NCBI GenBank assembly: GCA_963675925.2
Contig: CAXXIB010000004.1
Location: 558,001 to 622,000, forward strand
Direction of reading: 5' to 3'
Length of the DNA stretch: 64,000 bases
Source: CAXXOK01 sp963675925
GTDB lineage: Bacteria; Bacillota; Clostridia; Christensenellales; Aristaeellaceae
Made by a program: the position numbers and the translations under genes. The stretch's first letter is position 1; each line of letters begins with the position of its first letter. Shown here in pieces: positions 24,913-32,789 of this stretch. The notes beneath the pieces are model-generated. The model was given only the letters and a program-made list of their open reading frames with translations. It did no database searches and was not told where the DNA came from.

Positions 24913-24943
24913 AAAACGGCCGCGCAATCAGCGCGGCCGTTTT
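24913..24943. terminator. Bidirectional terminator between pyk and the permease operon
   Basis: AAAACGGCCGCGC-aatca-GCGCGGCCGTTTT, perfect 13-bp stem with A/T tails on both strands. Confidence 0.88.
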
Positions 24944-24953
24944 CTTCAATCTG

Positions 24954-25511
24954 CTATTCCTCCGGTATAAACGCAGCGGCTTCCACCGCATCTGTTTCGT
25001 TTGGATGGTTTTTCATCAACCTGCCAATCAGCACCGAGCTGAGCACGACCAGCGGCAGTGACACAGCATAGCGGATCAGTGTAAATTCCAGCCCTAAAAA
25101 AGACGCTTCGAAAATCGTCATCGGAATTCTGCATATCGCGCTTGCACCCAGGTACGTCAGCACGATTTCCAGTTTTGCTCCTTTTTGATACAGCGCGCTT
25201 GCCATCGGAAGCACAACGATAAACGGATACAGCGTTGTACAGGACAGGAGAATCGCGCCAATGTGTCCCTTTGCTCCAGCGTGTTCACCGAAGTATTTCT
25301 CTACCACAGACCGGTCTACCCAGACCATGAACAGGCCGACCAGAATAAACGCCGCCGGGAACAGCTTAAACATATCAACAATGAACAATACAAAGTTCCC
25401 TGCAATTTTCGTACCCGCCTCCAGATTGAAGAGGTACGATGCGGCGATAAACAGCGCATACCCGCCCAGCAGCACAAATAGCAGCGTTGGTTTTTTGGGC
25501 TTTTTCTGCAT
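24954..25511 (-). CDS. Permease, second half (DUF318/ArsP-like)
   Basis: A 185-residue membrane protein with about five helices. The sequence DRSVVEKYFGEHAGAKGHIGAILLSCTTLYPFIVVLPMASALYQKGA corresponds to one repeat of the DUF318/ArsP-type permeases, with the Cys-containing SCTTLYPF loop at a helix break. Its ATG overlaps the stop of the preceding permease half by one base (TAATG), so the two halves are made together. Metal or organoarsenical export is suggested by family and by the ArsR gene ahead; the true substrate is unknown. Confidence 0.75.
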   Translation of the reverse strand: MQKKPKKPTLLFVLLGGYALFIAASYLFNLEAGTKIAGNFVLFIVDMFKLFPAAFILVGLFMVWVDRSVVEKYFGEHAGAKGHIGAILLSCTTLYPFIVVLPMASALYQKGAKLEIVLTYLGASAICRIPMTIFEASFLGLEFTLIRYAVSLPLVVLSSVLIGRLMKNHPNETDAVEAAAFIPEE

Positions 25512-25993
25512 TAGAACACCTCCCCGAACACAATTCCGATTGCCAGCGAGACCAGCACCGCAATGATAAACCCGGCTATGTTGCGATACAGCGCCAGTTT
25601 GGTGCCAAAATACTTTCGCTCCATCGGAAAGGTGACAATACCGACCATCATCAGCGTTGTCGTAAACGCCGCAAGCACCGTATAGCTGACACCCTGCCGT
25701 AGCAGTAATCCGCTCAGCGGGAAGGTAATAAAGCCGGGCAGCAGGGAAACTGAACCGGCGGCAAGCGCGGCGCTGATGGCTGTGATACTGCTGTCCGCAC
25801 CCAGGTATTCCGCAATGACCTCCTCCGGCAGCAGATACAGCAGTATGGATACCACCGCGACAATCAACAGCAGCAGTGGCAGCATTTTCAGCAGGGTCTT
25901 GAGCGCAATTTTAAGCGCCTTCTTACTTTTATTCAAATCCTTAATGCAGGAAATGGCCAGCGCGCCGCCTGCAACGATATACAGGTACAACAT
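25511..25993 (-). CDS. Permease, first half (DUF318/ArsP-like)
   Basis: About 160 residues from the ATG at 25993, which lies one base after the ArsR stop (TAAGATG); a GTG 18 bases upstream, inside arsR, is also possible. Five helices, with VIAEYLGADSSITAISAALAAGSVSLLPGFITFPLSGLLL mirroring the EKYFGEHAG...YPFIVVLPMAS segment of the other half. Each half carries one repeat, so together they equal one full-length permease. The split looks like a genuine two-gene arrangement because start codons and coupling are clean. Confidence 0.72.
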   Translation of the reverse strand: MLYLYIVAGGALAISCIKDLNKSKKALKIALKTLLKMLPLLLLIVAVVSILLYLLPEEVIAEYLGADSSITAISAALAAGSVSLLPGFITFPLSGLLLRQGVSYTVLAAFTTTLMMVGIVTFPMERKYFGTKLALYRNIAGFIIAVLVSLAIGIVFGEVF

Positions 25994-25994
25994 C

Positions 25995-26351
25995 TTAGCT
26001 GCCGCAGGCACAGCTGCTTTTTTTACATTGACTTTCGCAGCTTGCCTGATTGATGCCCAGGGCTTGCTTTTGTTCTTCCAGCTTAGCCCCGTTTGCCATC
26101 TGCTCGATTATATTTGTCAGCTCGTGTAAAATTTCCGTCTGCACCTGATAGTGCACAAAGTACCCGACCTTTTCCCCTTTGATCAGGTCGGCATTGCGCA
26201 GCACTTTCAAATGCTGGGATACGGCAGACTCTGAAATCTGCAACACCTTTGCCAGCCCGCCAACGCACAATTGCTGGTCGGATATCAGTAAGAAGAGCTT
26301 AAACCGCGTTTCGTCGCCGAGTGCTTTCAGCCGTTGAATGAGTTTATCCAA
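25995..26351 (-). CDS. ArsR-family metal-responsive repressor with Cys-rich tail
   Basis: A 118-residue winged-helix repressor: the recognition region VLQISESAVSQHLKVLRNADLIKGEKVGYFVHY is typical ArsR/SmtB. The alpha-3 site has a single Cys (C29 in QLCVGG) instead of the CxC pair of ArsR, while the C terminus has four Cys (C105, C109, C114, C116 in CESQCKKSSCACGS), a likely alternative thiophilic metal site. The gene lies first in an operon with the split permease, behind a consensus promoter overlapped by an inverted repeat. Confidence 0.87.
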   Translation of the reverse strand: MDKLIQRLKALGDETRFKLFLLISDQQLCVGGLAKVLQISESAVSQHLKVLRNADLIKGEKVGYFVHYQVQTEILHELTNIIEQMANGAKLEEQKQALGINQASCESQCKKSSCACGS

Positions 26352-26367
26352 GATTGCACCAACTTTC

Positions 26368-26389
26368 TAATTAAGTGTTTGCTTAATTA
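26368..26389. promoter_or_regulatory. Probable ArsR operator
   Basis: Inverted repeat TAATTAAG-6-CTTAATTA, located between the -10 element and the arsR start, covering the expected transcription start. A further half site (TTAATTAAG) overlaps the -35 region at 26408-26415. Confidence 0.7.
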
Positions 26390-26390
26390 A

Positions 26391-26419
26391 AATATATCAT
26401 TCCATTTTAATTAAGTCAA
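26391..26419 (-). promoter_or_regulatory. Consensus promoter of the arsR-permease operon
   Basis: On the minus strand TTGACT, 17-base spacer, TATATT. Confidence 0.8.
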
Positions 26420-26565
26420 TACTAAATTAATAGCATTGTCTGTTTTCTTTCAAAATCCAGCTCGTATATACCGCAAAACAAGCTGCCATCCGCTTGTTTG
26501 ACTCAGTACCGTCAGCAAACAGGGGTAGGAATCCCTCCGAACTGCACCCGGCTTTATCACGGCAC

Positions 26566-26612
26566 AAAAAAAGCGCAGTCCCACCTCAATCCGTGTCAGA
26601 GGAGGGACTGCG
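26566..26612 (-). terminator. Terminator of the leftward operon ending with the phosphoesterase
   Basis: Minus-strand stem CGCAGTCCCTCCTC/GAGGTGGGACTGCG followed by seven T, about 40 bases downstream of the phosphoesterase stop. Confidence 0.8.
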
Positions 26613-26652
26613 ATAGCTTCTCAGCTGATTTTTTAACTTCCTGGCAGGCGTA

Positions 26653-27534
26653 TTAGCGAAGCCGGATCAGGTGAATTTGCGCAGGGGCGAACAGGCGCAT
26701 CGGCAAAATGGATGTGCCCACACCGTTGGAGACCAGAATCTCGGCCCGGTTTTCCGATATCCAGCCGGACAGATAGCGCGAGGAGCTTTCGGGCTTCAGC
26801 ACGGATAGAACCGGCGTGCCAAACAGTACAATCTGCCCGCCGTGCGTGTGCCCAAACAGGGCCAGATCATACCAGTGGGTTTTCCCGTCTTTATCCACGG
26901 TGCTCACCGCCTGGTTGAGTATATCCGGGTTGTGCCCCAGCAAAATGACGAAATCGTCCGTCGTCACCTGCGACGCTACAGCCTCAATATCCGTTCCGCC
27001 GGTTTGCAGATCGTCCACCCCGGCGATATACAGAAAGCTTTGTCCCACCTTGATTTTCGCGACCTCATTGACCAGCGGTGTGACCCCGGCGTCCTTCATT
27101 GCCTGGGCCAGATCACCGCGTGCCTCAGCAGTTTCCGCGCGGTCTTTGTTGCCGAAAATACCATACGCGCCAAGCCGTGCCTGAATCAGCGGCAGGTGCT
27201 CAAAAAACGCAATCGCGCCGTCCGGATCCATGGCATAATCGCCGCCCAGAAGCACCAAATCGGCCCCCAGGCTGTTGACCATCTTAACGATTTTTTCGGT
27301 ACGCGCCCTGGAATCCCACAGGTTTTCGTGAACATCGGACAAAAAAACCACTTTCAGGTTGCGCAGCGACGAGGGCAACCCGGCAAGCCGGGTTGTATGC
27401 TCGGCAATGTTGATATGAAACGCCTCAAAAAACGGATACGCAAGCATAAGCACCAGCGCGATCACAAGGATGATGGTTCCAACCCTGATTTTGCGCCTTT
27501 GCGGTTTGCGGTACTTATATTGGTATCTGGGCAT
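26653..27534 (-). CDS. Membrane-anchored metallophosphoesterase (YkuE/YaeI-like)
   Basis: A 293-residue protein with an N-terminal anchor (residues 17-36) and a calcineurin-like domain: SDVH (D67, H69), GGDY (D99), GNKD (N129, D131), GHNPD (H201) and GHTHGGQ (H229, H231). The block that normally reads GNHD has Lys at residue 130 in place of His, the residue thought to assist catalysis, while all metal ligands are intact. Homologues are extracytoplasmic or membrane-facing phosphoesterases acting on lipid intermediates. Last gene of the leftward cluster, ending at a strong terminator. Confidence 0.87.
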   Translation of the reverse strand: MPRYQYKYRKPQRRKIRVGTIILVIALVLMLAYPFFEAFHINIAEHTTRLAGLPSSLRNLKVVFLSDVHENLWDSRARTEKIVKMVNSLGADLVLLGGDYAMDPDGAIAFFEHLPLIQARLGAYGIFGNKDRAETAEARGDLAQAMKDAGVTPLVNEVAKIKVGQSFLYIAGVDDLQTGGTDIEAVASQVTTDDFVILLGHNPDILNQAVSTVDKDGKTHWYDLALFGHTHGGQIVLFGTPVLSVLKPESSSRYLSGWISENRAEILVSNGVGTSILPMRLFAPAQIHLIRLR

Positions 27535-27590
27535 GTTCCATCACCTCTTCGTCAGACAGTCTTTGCAATGATCCAAGCGTTTTTAGTTGC

Positions 27591-29441
27591 TTACTTCTTC
27601 CCCATCAATCCGCCCAGTATGCCACGGGTCAGCTTGCTGACGATGGTGCGTGTGGCGGTGGAGATGGCCGTGTTCTGCACGCGGCCCAGAATGCTGTCGT
27701 TTTTACGGGCACGCTGGGCACGTTCCTCGCGCAGGTCATCCATATGCTGGCGGCGGGCACGGGTTTCGGCTTCTTTCTGCGCTTTCAGCCGCTGCTTATG
27801 CGCCTTTTCGGCGTCCAGCTTGTCCTCTTCGGATACGACCGGCGCATATTGCCCCGTAGACGGGTCCAGCACAAGGGTCATATCCCTGCGGACATACTGT
27901 CCGGTGGCCGGGTCGAGCACCAGCACACTCTGCTGGGTGCTTTGCACCAGCTGGTCTGCCGGTTTTGGCACGGGGTTTTGCTGGGTGGTCGCCATAGCCG
28001 GGATTTCCTTGGCCTGATACCCGCCGGTCGCGGGATTATACACCATAAAGGTCGGGGCCTGGGGAACCTGGGCCTGCTGCACGGGGGCTACCGGCGCTGC
28101 GGTAAACACAGGCGCGGCTTCTACCGGGGCCGGCGTCGGCACAGCCGGACGTCCCTGATTCATAGACGCGGCCAGGTACTCGTACGCGCTTTTGCGGTCC
28201 ACAGGCGTATCGTACACGCCAGCGAACACGCCGGTATCGATAAAGGTTTTTCTCAGGGCGGGGTCAATCGTACCCATCATGCTCTGGGGCGGCAAAATCA
28301 GCGTGCGGGTCACAACCTGCGGCGCGCCGCTTGCATCCAGGAACGACACCAGCGCTTCGCCGGTGACCAGCTTGGTGATGGCTTCCTCGGTATCAAACGC
28401 CGGGTTTTGGCGGAAGGTATCGGCGGCGACCTTTACGCCCTTTAAATCCAGCGGCGTAAAGGCACGCAGAGCATGCTGCACGCGGTTGCCAAGCTGCCCA
28501 AGGATATTCATGGGCACATCCGCTGGGTTGTGGGTGACAAAATAAACGCCTACGCCTTTGGAGCGAATCAGGCGGACAATCTGTTCAATCTTGTCCAGCA
28601 GGGCTTTGGGGCAGTTTGCAAACAGCAGGTGGGCTTCATCAAAGAAAAACACCATACGGGGTTTGTCGCTGTCGCCCTGCTCCGGCAAGGTTTCGTACAG
28701 CTCGGATAGCATCCACAGCAGGAAGGTGGAATACATCAGGGGATTGCGGAACAGCTTGTCAGCGGCCAGAATGTTGATCACGCCACGGCCTTCCTCATCC
28801 TGACGCAGCCAGTCGCTAATCTCCAGCGCCGGTTCCCCGAAGAACTGATCGCCGCCCTGATCCTCCAGCACCGCTACGGCACGCTGAATGGCCCCGATGG
28901 TAGCTTTGGCGATGTTACCGTAATTCAGGGTATAGCGCTCGGCATTTTCCCCCGCATATACGAGCATGGCCTTCAAGTCTTTCAGATCCAACAGCAGCAT
29001 GTTTTCATCGTCCGCGATGCGAAACAGCATGTGCAAAACGCCTGCCTGTGTTTCATTCAGGCTTAAAAGCCTTGACAGCAGCAACGGGCCCATTTCGCTA
29101 ACGGTGGTGCGTACCGGGTAGCCCTGCTCGCCGTATACATCCCAGAACTCCGTGGGAAATGCCTGAAACGCGAAGCGGTCCACCCCTGTGGCAAGCAGGC
29201 GTGAAGCCAGCGCGTCGGTATTCTCGCCCGGACGCACCATGCCGGACAGATCGCCCTTGATGTCGCTGAGGAACACGGGCACGCCCATGGCGGAAAAGCC
29301 CTCCGCCATCACCTTGAGTGTAATGGTCTTGCCTGTGCCGGTCGCCCCGGCGATCAGCCCGTGGCGGTTGGCCATGGCAGGTTCCAGCGATACGGGCGTA
29401 TGCCCGGCTGTGCCGACCCAGAGTTTGCCGTCAAGAATCAT
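27591..29441 (-). CDS. HerA/DUF853-type ATPase (YjgR-like) with Pro/TG repeat tail
   Basis: A 616-residue P-loop ATPase of the HerA-FtsK superfamily. Walker A is AGATGTGKT (31-39); Walker B is MVFFFDEAHLLF (about residue 270); GVYFVTHNPADVP follows as the sensor block. The YjgR/DUF853 core ends near residue 430. The C-terminal third is low complexity (Pro/Ala/Val) and contains three short repeats YNPATGGYQ, LDPATGQYV and LDPSTGQYA, then a charged helical region (KLDAEKAHKQRLKAQKEAETRARRQ) and a basic end. The start overlaps the barstar-like stop by four bases (ATGA). Role unknown; HerA relatives pump or remodel DNA. Confidence 0.82.
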   Translation of the reverse strand: MILDGKLWVGTAGHTPVSLEPAMANRHGLIAGATGTGKTITLKVMAEGFSAMGVPVFLSDIKGDLSGMVRPGENTDALASRLLATGVDRFAFQAFPTEFWDVYGEQGYPVRTTVSEMGPLLLSRLLSLNETQAGVLHMLFRIADDENMLLLDLKDLKAMLVYAGENAERYTLNYGNIAKATIGAIQRAVAVLEDQGGDQFFGEPALEISDWLRQDEEGRGVINILAADKLFRNPLMYSTFLLWMLSELYETLPEQGDSDKPRMVFFFDEAHLLFANCPKALLDKIEQIVRLIRSKGVGVYFVTHNPADVPMNILGQLGNRVQHALRAFTPLDLKGVKVAADTFRQNPAFDTEEAITKLVTGEALVSFLDASGAPQVVTRTLILPPQSMMGTIDPALRKTFIDTGVFAGVYDTPVDRKSAYEYLAASMNQGRPAVPTPAPVEAAPVFTAAPVAPVQQAQVPQAPTFMVYNPATGGYQAKEIPAMATTQQNPVPKPADQLVQSTQQSVLVLDPATGQYVRRDMTLVLDPSTGQYAPVVSEEDKLDAEKAHKQRLKAQKEAETRARRQHMDDLREERAQRARKNDSILGRVQNTAISTATRTIVSKLTRGILGGLMGKK

Positions 29442-29740
29442 TTTGGTTCCTCCTGTGCTTTCGCATCCGTTTCCTGTATCGTCAGTTGAATATTATAGTT
29501 GTCCTGCGCTGCAATGCGGAAGACCTCCGCAAGGCGCGGAATGTAGTTTTCATGTCCTTTGATACCGTGATTATGATACTTTAAGGTGATTTCCACAGGC
29601 GTTTCCATGCTGGTGAGCTCATCGTAGAGCGCATCCAGATTGGCCCCATAGTAAAATGGAAACTTCAGCATATCCTTTAAATAGCTGTGCAGGGATATTT
29701 TTTCCTCAAACGGTGTAATATCAAGCAGAATTCCCGCCAT
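29438..29740 (-). CDS. Barstar-family protein without a nearby barnase
   Basis: About 100 residues from the ATG at 29740, which is properly spaced from AAAGGAGG (the ATG at 29746 is only two bases from it). The barstar signature LKFPFYYGANLDALYDELT is clear. Barstar proteins inhibit guanyl-specific ribonucleases; no barnase-like nuclease gene is found within the window. It is translationally coupled to the HerA-like ATPase that follows. It could be an antidote to a nuclease encoded elsewhere, or a regulator of the ATPase. Confidence 0.87.
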   Translation of the reverse strand: MAGILLDITPFEEKISLHSYLKDMLKFPFYYGANLDALYDELTSMETPVEITLKYHNHGIKGHENYIPRLAEVFRIAAQDNYNIQLTIQETDAKAQEEPK

Positions 29741-29795
29741 TGCCATGTCCTCCTTTGCTTACGCATACCCTTAGTATGTCGTAAAAATCGTTTTG

Positions 29796-30830
29796 TTAAA
29801 CCCGGACCACGCGGAAATCCGCCGCGCGGCGCAGCCGGTTCATGACTGCCAAACCGATGCCGGCGCTGTCCACCGCTTCGCAGATAATGACAGCAATACC
29901 GTCTTCATCCATCTGCCTGAGCGCTGCAAACAGCGTATGGGCGATGGTTTCCGGCGCGTGCAAGCTGCCCAGCGTATAGCTTACAAGACCTTGGTATACC
30001 GGCAAACGCTCCTTGGCAACCAGCAGGCATACCGCTTGACCCGCGGCCTTGGCAGCCTGATAGCGCTGCTTGCATTCAGCCTCCACCGCCTCGCCTGTGC
30101 CTTCGACCAGTGTCAACTCGCCCTTGGGGGCGTAATGGGTGTGCCGCATACCGGGGCTTACGGCGGTTTCGCCGGTTTGCAGGGCACGCATAGCGGTTTC
30201 CGCCACATGCACGCCAGGCAGCACGGCCTTGAGCATTTCCAGTGTTACGCCGCCGGGCCGTACAATGGCCGGGGCATCGCCGGTCATCTCCAGCACCGTG
30301 GACTCCAGCCCTACGCGGCAGGGGCCACCATCCAGTATCAGGGGAATGCGGCCGTGCATATCGTCCCAAACGTGCTGGGCGGTGGTCGGGCTGGGTCTAC
30401 CGCTGCGGTTAGCGCTGGGCGCGGCGATGGGTCGCTCGGATGCCTGCAAAAGCGCAAGCGCTACCGGGTGATCCGGCATGCGCACGGCGACGCTGGCAAG
30501 CCCCGCGTTGGTAACTGCGGGAATCACGGCGCGTTTGGGAAGCAGCAATGTCAGCGGTCCCGGCCAGAACGCGGCTATCAGGGTGCGTGCGTCGTCCGAT
30601 ACATGGCAAAGCGTGTCTGCCGCCTCGGCGCTGTGCACGTGAACGATCAGTGGATTATCCGCCGGACGGTTTTTGGCCGCAAAAATCTTCCGCACCGCAT
30701 CCGCATTCAGGGCATCTGCGCCCAGGCCGTAGACGGTCTCGGTGGGAAAGGCGACGACCTCGCCCTTACAGATCAGGCTGGCCGCCCGCTGGAGTTCTTT
30801 TTCCGTTGGCGGGCTGATATGGGTATGCAT
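29796..30830 (-). CDS. L-threonylcarbamoyladenylate synthase (Sua5-type)
   Basis: A 344-residue enzyme that makes threonylcarbamoyl-AMP for the t6A37 modification of ANN-decoding tRNAs. The YrdC domain shows KGEVVAFPTETVYGLGADA, IFAAKNRPADNPL and the SANRSGRPSPTTAQHV block; a C-terminal Sua5 domain (about 240-344) follows, including SPGMRHTHYAPKGEL, which distinguishes it from the shorter TsaC. Two-base gap after prfA. The prmC-prfA-sua5 order is classical in Bacillota. Confidence 0.95.
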   Translation of the reverse strand: MHTHISPPTEKELQRAASLICKGEVVAFPTETVYGLGADALNADAVRKIFAAKNRPADNPLIVHVHSAEAADTLCHVSDDARTLIAAFWPGPLTLLLPKRAVIPAVTNAGLASVAVRMPDHPVALALLQASERPIAAPSANRSGRPSPTTAQHVWDDMHGRIPLILDGGPCRVGLESTVLEMTGDAPAIVRPGGVTLEMLKAVLPGVHVAETAMRALQTGETAVSPGMRHTHYAPKGELTLVEGTGEAVEAECKQRYQAAKAAGQAVCLLVAKERLPVYQGLVSYTLGSLHAPETIAHTLFAALRQMDEDGIAVIICEAVDSAGIGLAVMNRLRRAADFRVVRV

Positions 30831-30832
30831 GC

Positions 30833-31909
30833 TTACGCTCCGATTTCCTTGAGCTTTTCGGCCTGATCCTGCAGGGTCAGCGCGTCGATCAGCTCGTCCA
30901 GATCGCCATCGGTAATCAGATCGATATTGAAGTTCTTGCGGGCATCATCCGCGCCGCTGAGGCGATGATCTGTCACCCGGCCCTGCGGGAAGTTATAGGT
31001 GCGGACGCGCTCTGAGCGATCCCCCGTGCCAACCTGCCCGCGACGATGGGCGGCGTATTCGGCATCCTTCTCGTCGCGCATTTTCTGGTACAGGCGCGAT
31101 TTCAAAACCATCATGGCTTTGGCGCGGTTTTTAATCTGGCTTTTTTCATCCTGACAGGTGACCACCAAGCCGGTGGGGATATGCGTAATGCGCACGGCAG
31201 AGTCGGTGGTGTTAACGCACTGGCCGCCGTGACCGGAGGAACGGTACACGTCGATGCGCAGATCCTGATCGGCGATGTTAAGCTCCACATCCTCGGCCTC
31301 AGGCAGCACAGCCACGGTCGCGGTAGAGGTGTGAATACGCCCGGAGGATTCGGTCGAGGGCACGCGCTGCACGCGGTGCACCCCGCTTTCAAACTTCAAG
31401 CGGCTGAACGCGCCTTTGCCTTTGATGTTGAATACAGCTTCCTTCACGCCGCCAAGCTCGGTCATGGTATAGCTGACCGGTTCCAGCTTCAGGCGGTGGC
31501 GCTCGGCGTAGCGGGTGTACATCCGCAGCAATATGGCCCCAAACAGTGCAGCCTCATCGCCGCCCGCGCCCTGACGGATTTCCATGACCACGTTGCGGTC
31601 ATCGTCGGGGTCTTTTGGAATCAGCAACAGGCGCAGCGCAATCTCCTGCTCTTCCTTTTGCTGTTCCAGGCGCTTGAGCTCCTCCCCGGCCATGTCGGCC
31701 ATATCGGGCATGGAGAGCATCTCCTTGGCTTCTTCTATTTCAGACAGGGTGCTTTGATAGGCCTGCCAAGCCTCGACCTGCGGGGCAAGGGATGCCAGTT
31801 CTCGTAATAGTTTCTGGTAACGCTCGGTATCGGCAATGATATCCGGCTGGCTGACCGCCTCGGTGAGTTCCTGCTGGCGGGCAACGATAAAATCAAACTT
31901 GTCAAACAT
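30833..31909 (-). CDS. prfA: Peptide chain release factor 1
   Basis: A 358-residue class I release factor that ends translation at UAA and UAG. The RF1-type tripeptide anticodon PST is at 184-186 (RVPSTESSGRIHTS), and the peptidyl-hydrolysis motif GGQ is at 228-230 within SSGHGGQCVNTTDS, whose Gln is methylated by PrmC. Start ATG follows AAAGGAGAAC. Encoded directly after prmC. Confidence 0.96.
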   Translation of the reverse strand: MFDKFDFIVARQQELTEAVSQPDIIADTERYQKLLRELASLAPQVEAWQAYQSTLSEIEEAKEMLSMPDMADMAGEELKRLEQQKEEQEIALRLLLIPKDPDDDRNVVMEIRQGAGGDEAALFGAILLRMYTRYAERHRLKLEPVSYTMTELGGVKEAVFNIKGKGAFSRLKFESGVHRVQRVPSTESSGRIHTSTATVAVLPEAEDVELNIADQDLRIDVYRSSGHGGQCVNTTDSAVRITHIPTGLVVTCQDEKSQIKNRAKAMMVLKSRLYQKMRDEKDAEYAAHRRGQVGTGDRSERVRTYNFPQGRVTDHRLSGADDARKNFNIDLITDGDLDELIDALTLQDQAEKLKEIGA

Positions 31910-31955
31910 TGTTGTTCTCCTTTAGTAGCGTAGTGTGAGAGTGCAACCATGTTCG

Positions 31956-32789
31956 CTACGGATACAAAAGCGCTTCCAGCACGCGGGGCTTTAAAAACAG
32001 GTCCTTGTGGACACGCACACGGGCAAATCCAGCGGCGGTAAACAGCGCGGGTACAGCGCTGTCCTGTCCGTCGCCAAGCTCGGCAAACACCGCGCCGCCA
32101 CGGCGCAGCAATTGAGGCGCATCCTGTGCAAGCCGACGGTAAAACGTAAGGCCGTCTTCCCCGCCGTCCAGCGCCATACGCGGCTCTTTGCGCACTTCCG
32201 GTTGCAGGGTAGCCAAATCCGCCGCCTTAATATAGGGCGGGTTGGACACAATGCAGTCAAAGGTCTTTCCCTGTAACGGTTCCATGAAGTCTCCTTGCAG
32301 AAAAGTGATGGCCGCAGCGCTTCTTTTGGCGTTATCACGCGCAACGTTTAGAGCGGCTTGGCTGAGGTCGGTTGCAAACACGCTGGCATCCGGGCAGTGT
32401 TTCTTGATGGCGATGGCAATGGCACCGCTGCCGGTGCACACATCGGCCACGGCAGGCTGTGCAAGCGGTTTTAGATAATTGAGCGCCAGCTCGCACAGGG
32501 TTTCGGTTTCGGGCCGCGGAATCAGCACCGCTTCATTGACGGCAATGTCCAGCCCGAAAAAGTTCTGCGATCCCAGAATGTATTGTAGCGGCTGACGGTC
32601 ACTACGCTGCTGCAAAGCATGTAGGTAGTCTGTCTCCTGCGCCAGGGTCAGCACTTTGGCAGGCTGCAGCTTGAGCTCCATCCGCTGCATGTGCAGTATG
32701 CTGCTGAGCAGCAGTTCAGCATCTACACGGGGATCGGGTACGGCCATCAGGGTGTGCTCCCCGTGCCGCAGGGCTTCCAGTATGGTCAT
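31956..32789 (-). CDS. prmC: Peptide chain release factor N5-glutamine methyltransferase
   Basis: A 277-residue methyltransferase that modifies the Gln of the GGQ motif in release factors. N-terminal helical domain typical of PrmC (about 1-85), SAM-binding motif DVCTGSGAIAI (116-126), catalytic NPPY at 183-186. The start codon overlaps the stop of the DUF1385 gene (ATGA). Genetic pairing with prfA supports the name. Confidence 0.95.
   Translation of the reverse strand: MTILEALRHGEHTLMAVPDPRVDAELLLSSILHMQRMELKLQPAKVLTLAQETDYLHALQQRSDRQPLQYILGSQNFFGLDIAVNEAVLIPRPETETLCELALNYLKPLAQPAVADVCTGSGAIAIAIKKHCPDASVFATDLSQAALNVARDNAKRSAAAITFLQGDFMEPLQGKTFDCIVSNPPYIKAADLATLQPEVRKEPRMALDGGEDGLTFYRRLAQDAPQLLRRGGAVFAELGDGQDSAVPALFTAAGFARVRVHKDLFLKPRVLEALLYP

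Larger units (their letters stand above)
26352..26652. other. 301-bp region between arsR and the phosphoesterase gene
   Basis: Besides the arsR promoter and operator it contains an 8-bp perfect inverted repeat AAACAAGC-8-GCTTGTTT at 26476-26499 without a T-run, and the leftward terminator at 26566-26612 listed separately. It is AT-rich near arsR. No open frame of interest was seen in it. Confidence 0.55.

Noticed and set aside
26842..28017. Long rightward open frame (391 codons) opposite the phosphoesterase and HerA-like genes
   Set aside because: Lies antisense to two well-supported genes, has no ribosome binding site, and its product lacks any recognisable domain; GC-rich genes generate such shadows.
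29438..29740. Barnase/barstar toxin-antitoxin pair
   Set aside because: No ribonuclease gene is adjacent on either strand; the neighbour is a large ATPase.
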